Shown piece by piece: positions 6,370-13,326 of a stretch of 16,696 nucleotides of DNA (positions are counted from its first letter, which is position 1; each line of letters starts with the position of its first letter). Made by a program: the position numbers and the translations under genes. The DNA lies in NCBI GenBank assembly GCA_028700795.1, contig JAQVRY010000030.1:1-16696 (forward strand), given 5' to 3'. The notes beneath the pieces are model-generated. The model ran no database searches. It saw only the letters and a list, made by a program, of their open reading frames with translations, and was not told the origin of the DNA. Origin of the DNA: Tissierellia bacterium. GTDB taxonomy: Bacteria; Bacillota; Clostridia; Tissierellales; Sedimentibacteraceae.

Positions 6370-6918
6370 ATGAAAAAAATACTAATCATTATTTTATCTA
6401 CAGTATTGATAGCCGGATGTACAAATAACTCAGCTGATATTCCGGAAAATGAGATACAGGAAACTATCGATGAAACTCAAGAAACTAATAATGAAACTCG
6501 AGATACAAAAGAACCTGTAATAGCACCGGATTTTGAACTGAGCTCAATGGACGGCTCGACAATTAAATTAAGTGAAACTAGAGATAAAAATGTACTTATA
6601 AACTTTTGGTATACAGGATGTGGGTTTTGTGTAATAGAAATGCCTGATTTACAAAAACTACAGGAGACCTATCCGGATGACCTTTTATTACTGGCAATCA
6701 ACGTGGGTGAGAGCAAGGAAGTAATTGAAGATTTTATGGATGAAAATAACCTGAATTTTACAGTTTTATTAGATGAGGATATGCTTGTTGCTTACGATTA
6801 CGGCATTCGTTCCTTTCCCACAACTATTGCAATAAACAAAAAAGGTGAAGTGGTCAGCGGTTATATTGGCATGCTCACTTATGAGCAGATGGAACAGCTG
6901 TATGGATTTTTTGAGTAA
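6370..6918 (+). CDS. TlpA/ResA-like thioredoxin-fold lipoprotein
   Basis: The 182-residue protein begins with a lipoprotein signal ending LIAGC, with Cys17 as the lipidated residue. An acidic, Thr-rich linker (about 18-48) leads to an AhpC/TSA-type thioredoxin domain (APDFELSSMDGSTIKL onward). The active site is NFWYTGCGFC, with the redox pair at Cys84 and Cys87; SFPTT supplies the cis-proline loop. It probably reduces or exchanges disulfides of exported proteins on the outer face of the membrane. No CcdA-type electron donor is encoded nearby, so its partner is unknown. AAGGAG lies just before the ATG. It follows ispE by 42 bases with no promoter evident between them. I see no convincing terminator after it. 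Confidence 0.9.
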   Translation: MKKILIIILSTVLIAGCTNNSADIPENEIQETIDETQETNNETRDTKEPVIAPDFELSSMDGSTIKLSETRDKNVLINFWYTGCGFCVIEMPDLQKLQETYPDDLLLLAINVGESKEVIEDFMDENNLNFTVLLDEDMLVAYDYGIRSFPTTIAINKKGEVVSGYIGMLTYEQMEQLYGFFE

Positions 6919-7002
6919 ACTTTGGCAAAAGACATTTCATGTGTCACAATTATAATAGTCATTCCGGATAGTACAACAGCCTCTTCCCTATGAAGTTTTC
7001 TT

Positions 7003-8229
7003 TCAAGGATAGGTGTTAATGTGTTCAATATATGATTTGTCAATAGTTATTTTTGCTTCTTTTATATTTTTAATCAGTAATGGTAGAATTTCATTTACAT
7101 CTCCTACTATTCCATAATTAGCCACCTTAAATATAGGTGCCTCCGAGTCTGCATTTATTGCTATGATAGTTTCAATGTCAGCTAGCCCTGCAAGATGTTG
7201 AATTGCTCCTGATATACCACAGGCTATATAGACTTTAGGGGCTACTGTTTTTCCTGTTTGTCCTACCTGCTGACTATATGGCATCCACCCAATATCAACA
7301 ACTGGTCTGGACGAGCCAAGTACTCCTCCCAATTCATCCGCTAATTCCTTAGCAAGCTGAATATTCTTTGCACTTCCAATACCTCTTCCCACACTTACAA
7401 TTATTTCTGCATCAGATAAGCTTAATCCTTCAGAGTTATCTATATTTCTGATTAATTTTACAAATCCTTCTACAGGCGGCTTGTGTATCTTGGTGATTTT
7501 TCCTTTTCTATTATAGTCAGGCTTAAGGGGTTTAAAAACTTTAGGTCGAACTGTTGCCATTTGAGGGCGATTATTAGGGCATATTATTTCTGCCATTAAA
7601 TTTCCTCCAAAAGCAGGTCTTGTCTGTACTAAAAGCTTAGACTCTTTGTCAATATTTAACCCTGTACAGTCAGCAGTAAGCCCTGTTTTTAGTGTTGAAG
7701 ATATATGAGGAGATAAGGAACGACCCTTTGAAGTTGCTCCCACCAAAACTATTTCCGGCTTATATTTATTTACAAGGTCTATTATTACTTCTCCATAAAT
7801 ATGATCATTGAAATCATTCAGCCACTCTTCATCCATCAGCAATACTTCATCTGCACCATAGGCAATCAGCTCATGGCAAAGTTCATTAACTCTGTGTCCC
7901 AATAAAATGGCCGTAACTTTAGTTTTAAGAACATCTGATAGTTCTTTTGCTTTTCCTAAAAGCTCCAAAGAAACCGATTTTAATTTACCATATCTTTGTT
8001 CTGCAAATACCCATATTCCTTTATATTTACTTAAGTCAACACTTTCAATTTTATCTCTTTCAAAATTGATTGCATTAAATTTACAGACTTCAACACATGA
8101 GCCGCATAAAGTACAATTCTCTTTAATAACCGCAACCTTATCAACTATTTCAATAGCTCCAAAAGGGCATGCACCAATGCACCTTTTGCAGCCTATACAT
8201 TTATTCTTAATAATATTAATACTTGCCAT
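7003..8229 (-). CDS. etfA: Electron transfer flavoprotein alpha subunit with N-terminal 2[4Fe-4S] ferredoxin domain (LctC-like)
   Basis: This 408-residue subunit fuses a ferredoxin domain to EtfA. The two cluster motifs are C11xxC14xxC17xxxC21-P and C39xxC42xxC45xxxC49. The EtfA N-terminal domain follows (IWVFAEQRYGKL at about 71), then the FAD domain with GSSRPVVDIGWM and VGQTGKTVAPKVYIACGISG (322-341), which contacts FAD. The same fusion is seen in LctC, the EtfA of the electron-confurcating lactate dehydrogenase of Acetobacterium woodii. The extra clusters probably exchange electrons with ferredoxin. The ATG overlaps the etfB stop codon by one base (TAATG), indicating coupled translation. 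Its partners are EtfB and the FAD dehydrogenase immediately upstream in the operon. Confidence 0.92.
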   Translation of the reverse strand: MASINIIKNKCIGCKRCIGACPFGAIEIVDKVAVIKENCTLCGSCVEVCKFNAINFERDKIESVDLSKYKGIWVFAEQRYGKLKSVSLELLGKAKELSDVLKTKVTAILLGHRVNELCHELIAYGADEVLLMDEEWLNDFNDHIYGEVIIDLVNKYKPEIVLVGATSKGRSLSPHISSTLKTGLTADCTGLNIDKESKLLVQTRPAFGGNLMAEIICPNNRPQMATVRPKVFKPLKPDYNRKGKITKIHKPPVEGFVKLIRNIDNSEGLSLSDAEIIVSVGRGIGSAKNIQLAKELADELGGVLGSSRPVVDIGWMPYSQQVGQTGKTVAPKVYIACGISGAIQHLAGLADIETIIAINADSEAPIFKVANYGIVGDVNEILPLLIKNIKEAKITIDKSYIEHINTYP

Positions 8230-9020
8230 TAGTTCACATCCGTTCTTAAGTTCAACAATATTTCCGATAATTTCTGTGCCTTTTCTTCGGAAGTACCTTC
8301 AATCATTTCATTATTCACATTATGAACAGGCACAAATGTCTTTCTAACCTGTGTTGGTGAACCCTTAAGACCTGCCCTATTCTCATCAGCATTAATTTCT
8401 TCAAATGTTACAATTTCTATTTCTGCTTTCTTGGCTGTTTTCATACTTTTAATTGAGGGAAGTCTTGGCATATTAATTTCTTTTACAACAGTAATCAGTG
8501 CCGGCAACAAAACTGAAATTTCTTCATATCCGTCATCCGTAATTTTTAGGCAAGACATTTTATTATGTTTAATCTCTAAAATTTTACTTATATCGGTAGC
8601 ATAAGCTATACCCAATGTATTTGCCAGGCTTGGCCCCACTTGAGCCGTATCGCCATCTGTTGCCTGTTTACCGCAGATAATTAAATCATATTCCCCTATT
8701 TTTTCAATACCTTTACTAAGTGCATAGGATGTAGCCAAAGTATCAGCGCCTGCAAATTTACGGTCGGTCATTAAAATCCCTTTATCAACTCTCAGCGATA
8801 TTGCTTCTCTAAGCATCTCTGTTGCATCAGGAATACCCATACTTAAGCCATAAACAAAAGAACCAGTTTTTTCTTTAATGCGAACAGCCTCTTCTATGGC
8901 ATATAAATCAAAAGGATTTATAATTGCCTCCACATTTTCTCTTATTATGGTATTGGTTATTGGGTCCATTTTTACTTCATTGGTCCCCGGAACCTGCTTA
9001 ATACAAATAATAATTTTCAT
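8229..9020 (-). CDS. etfB: Electron transfer flavoprotein beta subunit (LctB-like)
   Basis: The 263-residue protein starts MKIIICIKQVPGTNEVKMD, a typical EtfB N-terminus, with NPFDLYAIEEAV at 35-46. GKQATDGDTAQVGP (117-130) is the nucleotide-binding segment that in bifurcating ETFs holds a second FAD in place of AMP; I infer bifurcation from it and from the operon, not from structure. Its start codon overlaps the stop of the upstream dehydrogenase gene (ATGA), and AGGAGG lies inside that gene's 3' end. It should form the flavoprotein heterodimer with the ferredoxin-bearing EtfA encoded next. Confidence 0.93.
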   Translation of the reverse strand: MKIIICIKQVPGTNEVKMDPITNTIIRENVEAIINPFDLYAIEEAVRIKEKTGSFVYGLSMGIPDATEMLREAISLRVDKGILMTDRKFAGADTLATSYALSKGIEKIGEYDLIICGKQATDGDTAQVGPSLANTLGIAYATDISKILEIKHNKMSCLKITDDGYEEISVLLPALITVVKEINMPRLPSIKSMKTAKKAEIEIVTFEEINADENRAGLKGSPTQVRKTFVPVHNVNNEMIEGTSEEKAQKLSEILLNLRTDVN

Positions 9021-10618
9021 TTTTCATCCTCCTCAAATTCGAATATAGTACCTCTGTTTAAAATTTGAGCAGAGTCAAATATTTTCTTTAACTTTCTCAT
9101 TTCATTTATTTCTTCTTTATTGTACATTTTCTTAAGAAAGGGCACCTTTAACTTGCCAACTCCGTGCTCTGCAGATACAGCACCTCCCATGGCAGCTACT
9201 TTTTCTGCCCAAATAAGAAAAAGTTCTTTCCCCTTTTCATATTCATCCATATTCTGAGGAATTATGTTTACATGAAGGTGATTGTTGCCGATATGTCCAA
9301 AAATAACAGCATTTAGGTTGTTTTCTTCAATACCTTCATTATACATCTTCATAGCATCTTTTAATTTATTATCCGGAACTGACATATCCGTACCTAATTT
9401 AGTAATTCTGTTATCTGTTTTTTTAATACTATCAATTTGCATGTTTACGCATTCAGGACATGCGTGTCTGAAATCGTGAAGTTTTTCAAGATTAATAGTA
9501 TTATATGCTACCCAAGTATTATCTTCATCTCCGCTTAGCGCATTGATAATATCGCCAAGTTTTTCAATTTCTGCCCATACTTCGTCATTTGAATCACTTT
9601 CTATTTCAATATACACTGCTGTATGATAGCTGTCCTTGAATTCTTGTATGTTTGAAAATGCAGAGTTAGTTGCTTGCTGATTTTTAAGCATATTAAGTGC
9701 ATTATGAGAGAAAAACTCAATAGCTGAAGGATTTAGCTGCAAATCTATATTATCAATAATTATTTCATGTCTTAGAGCTCTTACCAAATCAACAGCACTA
9801 TCCTCATCCGGCATAAATATTGTTACTCCCCAATTAACCTCTTGGGTTTTGTTTAGCTCAATTTCAATTTCGCTTATAATTCCTAAGGTGCCGTCAGAGC
9901 CTATAAATAAATCAATCATATCCATTCCCGGCATATTGAAATAACCTGAAGTATTTTTCTTTACATCAGGCATTTTATATTTTGGAAGTTCTCCTTTTAT
10001 AACTCGTCCACTTTCAGTTATAAGGCTAAATATATTATCATCAGCAATAAACTGTCCTCTTTTAATACTTAGTACATCTCCGTCTGCCAAAACAATCCTT
10101 AATCCTGTAATGTGGTCTCGAGCTGAACCATACCTGTAACTTTTAGCGCCGGAAGCATTGCAGGAAGCTATACCCCCCATTGATGCAGATGTTTCAGTAG
10201 GATCTGTTGAATAAAACCACTGAGCTTTTTCCATATAGTTTATTGCATTTATTGATTTATCATCCCATTCATGTACAATAAATGATTTGTTTGCTAAATA
10301 CTTTCTCAATTCAGATAAGAGCACTCCCGGCTGGACTGTAAGAAAAAACCTGTCTGCTTTCTCATCATATCTTGCACCTGTAACTTTATTCATTTTACTT
10401 AAGTTTATTATATGTCCGTTATGTGGAACAGCAGACGCAGCAAGGCCTGTCCTTGCACCTTGAGTGGTAATTTGAATATTTTTTTCAAACATTTCCTTAA
10501 CAGAAGAAATTATTTCAGCTTCTGACTTTGGAAAGACTATACTTTCAGCATTTCCAACCTGTCTTGATTCATCTCTTAAATATTCGCCGTATATTTTTGC
10601 AAATTCGTTTTCGTCCAT
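9017..10618 (-). CDS. FAD-binding 2-hydroxyacid dehydrogenase (LctD / GlcD-like)
   Basis: A 533-residue member of the VAO/PCMH flavoprotein family. The FAD-binding domain contains TTQGARTGLAASAVPHNG (51-68), DPTETSASMGGIASCNASG (about 139-157) and LFIGSDGTLGIISEI (about 237-251). The C-terminal oxidase domain has GHIGNNHLHVN (441-451) and SAEHGVGKLK (482-491), the residues expected to bind the 2-hydroxyacid. Position ahead of etfB and the ferredoxin-EtfA suggests lactate oxidation to pyruvate, the low-potential electrons being balanced by the Etf, as in LctD. From memory the acetogen LctD is about 60-70 residues shorter, so glycolate, 2-hydroxyglutarate or another 2-hydroxyacid remains possible. 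ATG (10618-10616) follows GAGGT. It overlaps etfB by 4 bases. No clear promoter is visible in the repeat-filled gap upstream. Confidence 0.85.
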   Translation of the reverse strand: MDENEFAKIYGEYLRDESRQVGNAESIVFPKSEAEIISSVKEMFEKNIQITTQGARTGLAASAVPHNGHIINLSKMNKVTGARYDEKADRFFLTVQPGVLLSELRKYLANKSFIVHEWDDKSINAINYMEKAQWFYSTDPTETSASMGGIASCNASGAKSYRYGSARDHITGLRIVLADGDVLSIKRGQFIADDNIFSLITESGRVIKGELPKYKMPDVKKNTSGYFNMPGMDMIDLFIGSDGTLGIISEIEIELNKTQEVNWGVTIFMPDEDSAVDLVRALRHEIIIDNIDLQLNPSAIEFFSHNALNMLKNQQATNSAFSNIQEFKDSYHTAVYIEIESDSNDEVWAEIEKLGDIINALSGDEDNTWVAYNTINLEKLHDFRHACPECVNMQIDSIKKTDNRITKLGTDMSVPDNKLKDAMKMYNEGIEENNLNAVIFGHIGNNHLHVNIIPQNMDEYEKGKELFLIWAEKVAAMGGAVSAEHGVGKLKVPFLKKMYNKEEINEMRKLKKIFDSAQILNRGTIFEFEEDEK

Positions 10619-10650
10619 ATTCTACCTCACTACTGGGAACATTCCTTCTT

Positions 10651-10678
10651 CGGTAACGGTGCCACGGTAACGGTGCCA
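10651..10678. repeat. 14-bp perfect tandem repeat (2 copies)
   Basis: CGGTAACGGTGCCA occurs twice back to back (10651-10664 and 10665-10678). It lies in the 123-base gap between ltaE and the dehydrogenase gene, and is much more GC-rich than the surrounding DNA. Confidence 0.9.
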
Positions 10679-10697
10679 GGCAGTGACCATGGAATTT

Positions 10698-10742
10698 CAA
10701 GGTCCGTCCCCGGAATTCCCCAAGGTCCGTCCCCGGAATTCC
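10698..10742. repeat. 22-bp perfect direct repeat (2 copies) overlapping the ltaE stop codon
   Basis: Two identical 22-base copies (10698-10719 and 10721-10742), each beginning CAAGGTCCGTCCCCGG and ending AATTCC, are separated by one base. The second copy includes the last base of the ltaE stop codon. The GGGGACGG-type core on the minus strand recalls dispersed REP-like repeats of some Clostridia, which I could not check by search. Confidence 0.9.
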
Positions 10743-11764
10743 TACATTAGTTCTTTCATACTATTTATAACATAATCAATATCTTCTTTTGATACTCCTA
10801 TATGTGTTACAAAGCGATATTCATTAGATTCAATTCCATTTATTTTAATATTTCTTTCGTATAGTTTTTCAATAAGAAAACTTTCCTTTATTACATCTTC
10901 TCCCATTTGAAAAAATACCATGTCAATGTCAAGCCTGTCTTTCATTACCTTTACACCAGGAAGTTTTGAAAGTTCTTCGGCTAAATACTTTGCATTATTG
11001 TGGTCTTCTACAAGTCTGTCAGTCATTTTTTCCAATGCTATAATTCCTGCAGCAGCCAATATTCCTATTTGCCTCATACCGCCGCCCATGAGCTTTCTAT
11101 ACTTTCTTGCTCTGCCAATAAATTCCTTGCTTCCTGCAACCATTGAACCTGCAGGTGCTGCTAATCCCTTTGACAAACAAAACATTACAGAATCACAGCA
11201 TGCTGCTATTTCCTTTACATCTATCCCCAATGATAATGCAGCATTAAAAATTCTTGCCCCATCCATGTGAACTGGAATTGAATGACTTTCTGCAATTTCC
11301 TTTATTTCTTTCAATATATTCAGTGGAACTACCGCTCCGCATCCATGAGCATTTTCAACACATATAAGGCCTGTTTCCGGTTCATGAATATCATCCGGTC
11401 TAATGGCATTTAAAACGTCTTTAGGAGACATTACTCCATTAACTGTTTCTATTGTTCTTAGCTGCACTCCTGCTATAAGAGCCGATGCTCCTACTTCATG
11501 TAGTACAATATGATTGTTTTTTCCTACTATTACTTCTTGTGCCCTTTTAGTATGTGTAAGTAGTGCTAATTGATTTCCAAATGTACCGCTGGGTACGAAC
11601 AACGCCGCTTCTTTACCTACTTTTTCAGCAGCAAGCTTTTCCAATTTATTAACCGTTGGGTCATCTTGGTAAACATCATCTCCCACTTCTGCATATGCAA
11701 TAGCCTGTCTCATTTCATCAGTAGGCATTGTAACAGTATCGCTTCTTAAGTCTATAAATTTCAT
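10742..11764 (-). CDS. ltaE: Low-specificity L-threonine aldolase (beta-eliminating lyase family)
   Basis: A PLP enzyme of fold type I, 340 residues, that cleaves threonine or allo-threonine to glycine and acetaldehyde. The start MKFIDLRSDTVTMPT is diagnostic of the family. HMDGARIFNAA (166-176) contains the Asp168 and Arg171 expected near PLP, and CLSKGLAAP has Lys199 as the Schiff-base lysine. I chose ATG 11764-11762 because GAGGGTG sits 6 bases upstream. An in-frame extension to 11806 would overlap the flanking palindromic repeat and lacks family sequence. The gene is upstream of, and in the same direction as, the dehydrogenase-Etf operon but separated by 123 bases of repeats, so co-transcription is uncertain. 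Repeats lie on both sides. Confidence 0.92.
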   Translation of the reverse strand: MKFIDLRSDTVTMPTDEMRQAIAYAEVGDDVYQDDPTVNKLEKLAAEKVGKEAALFVPSGTFGNQLALLTHTKRAQEVIVGKNNHIVLHEVGASALIAGVQLRTIETVNGVMSPKDVLNAIRPDDIHEPETGLICVENAHGCGAVVPLNILKEIKEIAESHSIPVHMDGARIFNAALSLGIDVKEIAACCDSVMFCLSKGLAAPAGSMVAGSKEFIGRARKYRKLMGGGMRQIGILAAAGIIALEKMTDRLVEDHNNAKYLAEELSKLPGVKVMKDRLDIDMVFFQMGEDVIKESFLIEKLYERNIKINGIESNEYRFVTHIGVSKEDIDYVINSMKELM

Positions 11765-11797
11765 TCTATCACCCTCTTTTTTAATTTTAATAATGTA

Positions 11798-11852
11798 TAG
11801 GGACACACCTCTGCTGTAGGGATAGTCTCTGCTGGCACGAGGAATGTCCCTA
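11798..11852. repeat. 55-bp imperfect palindrome between ltaE and the folD fragment
   Basis: TAGGGACACACCTC (11798-11811) and GAGGAATGTCCCTA (11839-11852) are inverted copies matching at 12 of 14 positions around a 27-base centre. The element starts 4 bases after the folD fragment's stop codon on the minus strand and ends 33 bases before the ltaE start. It has no T tract, so it looks more like a REP-type palindrome than a terminator. It shares a GGGAC core with the repeats on the other side of ltaE. Confidence 0.75.
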
Positions 11853-11855
11853 AAT

Positions 11856-12038
11856 TTACAGCTGCAACATCTTACATGCTTTTATTACATGGTCTGCCAA
11901 TACGGCAGTTGTAACCGAGCCCACCCCTGCAGGCACGGGAGTTATAAATGCAGCTTTTTCAATGCAGTCCTCCGTGTTGACATCTCCGGTAATATTTCCT
12001 TCATCATCAGCATTGATTCCAACATCTATTACAGTTGA
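11856..12038 (-). pseudogene. folD: 3' fragment of folD (methylene-THF dehydrogenase/cyclohydrolase)
   Basis: On the minus strand about 60 codons read TVIDVGINADDEGNITGDVN, then EDCIEKAAFITPVPAGVGSV, then TTAVLADHVIKACKMLQL and TAA (11858-11856). This is the C-terminal end of FolD: VIDVGIN, the GDV turn and the ITPVPGGVGPMT-like active-site strand. The intact enzyme is about 280 residues, so nearly four fifths is missing. An in-frame stop lies 3 codons before the homologous part, and no start or ribosome site is present. It is therefore a decayed remnant, probably left by a deletion or rearrangement. An overlapping plus-strand ORF at 11844-12038 is only its antisense shadow. Confidence 0.85.
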
Positions 12039-12090
12039 ATTTTAATAGGCTATAATTATATTATAACCAATTATATGTTGCTTTCATAGA

Positions 12091-12651
12091 CTAATTTTCC
12101 CCATACCCTGAATATGTTGCGAAATGAATATGGTCTTCCCATTTACCGTTGATTTCCAAATATCTCTTTGAATAACCTTCCTGCTCAAAATTCAGCTTTT
12201 TCATAACTCTCAATGACCTTACATTTCGAGGAAGTATATTTACTTCAATTCTGTGCAGACCAAAATCTTTAAACATAATCTGCACCACTTCTCTAATTGC
12301 TTCTGTCATATATCCCTTATTAATTTCATCATTGTCCAACTTATAGCCCATGAAGCAAGACTTAAAGTTTCCCATAACTATATTGCTTAAACAAATATTA
12401 CCTATTAATTTTTTGTCTTCCTTTTTAAAAATCCAAAATCTTACAAATTTGTTGCTTTTAAACATATTATATTCATATCTCAGTTGTCTTTTTTGATATG
12501 CTGCGGTATAAAAATCCCTTGGTCTTTTTGGCTCCCATTCCTTTAAAAAATTATGATTCCTTTTATAATACTCTAAAACTTGTCTGAAATAATTAAATTT
12601 TAATATTCTTAGATATAATCTGTCTGTTTCATATATTGTTTGTCTAAACAT
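12091..12651 (-). CDS. GNAT family N-acetyltransferase (RimJ/RimL-like)
   Basis: This 186-residue acetyltransferase starts with YETDRLYLRIL, a RimJ/RimL hallmark. The acetyl-CoA binding region lies at NKGYMTEAIREVVQIMF (about 113-129), and the C-terminal motif LHRIEVNILPRNVRSLRVMK is followed by LNFEQEGYSKRYLEINGKW. The family acetylates N-termini of ribosomal proteins, but many members act on small molecules or peptides, so the substrate is open. ATG follows AGGAG. The gene begins 12 bases after the stop of the zinc-ribbon membrane protein gene and is probably the last gene of that operon. Between it and the folD fragment is a 50-base AT-rich gap without a clear terminator. Confidence 0.85.
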   Translation of the reverse strand: MFRQTIYETDRLYLRILKFNYFRQVLEYYKRNHNFLKEWEPKRPRDFYTAAYQKRQLRYEYNMFKSNKFVRFWIFKKEDKKLIGNICLSNIVMGNFKSCFMGYKLDNDEINKGYMTEAIREVVQIMFKDFGLHRIEVNILPRNVRSLRVMKKLNFEQEGYSKRYLEINGKWEDHIHFATYSGYGEN

Positions 12652-12663
12652 ATTATCTCCTAT

Positions 12664-13326
12664 CTAAACATGCAGCCTTCTTTTTATTTCTGCAATCAAA
12701 CTTCTATCTTCAAAAATTATTATTGTAGAAAGTGAAATAATGCTTGTGGATATACAAATAATGGATGGATACAAAACGTCCAAAAAGCCAAATATTACAA
12801 AGATTATTGGAACTATACCAAACAATGCATCAATTATTATATATAAAATATAATCTTCAATGTAGAGTTTTCTGATTTTTGAAATTATTGCCATTGATAT
12901 CATGGCAAACACGCATACAGAAGGTATTACATAATTAATTGACCAACCTTTCCAACCCGTTAATAAATCCCATATTAAAGCTATTATAGATATGGTCATA
13001 ACCTGGTACACAATGTTTTTAGGGATATTTTTACGCTGGTTTATTAGGGTAATAAGACTTGCCCATACTGAGCCCAATCCTCCCAATATTAAAAATGACC
13101 ATGCTCCACTGTCTGGTATCAATATATTTACCGCAACTGAAAGAGTGGCAGTTATTATTGAAACTAAAAGCATTACTTTGAAAAACAAGGAGTTTTCTCT
13201 ATAAACAAATGAGATTTTTGGAAAGATTTCTTCCTGAGGTTTGTCACCTGTCAGCCGGTCTTGACACAGAGGACAGATCTTTCTTTTTCCCACCACGCTT
13301 ACATTGCAGTTGTTACAGAACCTCAT
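12664..13326 (-). CDS. Zinc-ribbon multi-pass membrane protein (DUF6320-like)
   Basis: The 220-residue protein begins with a zinc ribbon: C4xxC7 and C18xxC21 (FCNNCNV and ICPLCQD). About six hydrophobic segments follow (roughly 47-69, 76-95, 104-124, 128-148, 155-182 and 184-203). The layout matches what I recall as DUF6320 proteins, found beside alcohol-acetyltransferase-like and alpha/beta hydrolase genes in Firmicutes. No enzymatic motif is visible. The ribbon could bind a partner, perhaps one of the two enzymes encoded before it. Its ATG overlaps the acyltransferase stop (TAATG) and AGGAGGTG precedes it, so translation is probably coupled. The family name is from memory. Confidence 0.7.
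   Translation of the reverse strand: MRFCNNCNVSVVGKRKICPLCQDRLTGDKPQEEIFPKISFVYRENSLFFKVMLLVSIITATLSVAVNILIPDSGAWSFLILGGLGSVWASLITLINQRKNIPKNIVYQVMTISIIALIWDLLTGWKGWSINYVIPSVCVFAMISMAIISKIRKLYIEDYILYIIIDALFGIVPIIFVIFGFLDVLYPSIICISTSIISLSTIIIFEDRSLIAEIKRRLHV

Noticed and set aside
6919..7002. Terminator between the thioredoxin lipoprotein gene and the convergent etfA
   Set aside because: Only weak 4-6 bp pairings are visible and none is followed by a T run.
7907..8347. 146-codon plus-strand ORF across the etfA/etfB junction
   Set aside because: It is antisense to two well-supported genes and has no recognisable protein features.
11765..11806. 14-codon extension of ltaE
   Set aside because: It runs into the flanking palindrome; the family sequence starts at MKFIDLRSDTV, directly after a ribosome site.
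11844..12038. Plus-strand 64-codon ORF
   Set aside because: It is antisense to the folD fragment, whose minus-strand reading matches FolD well.
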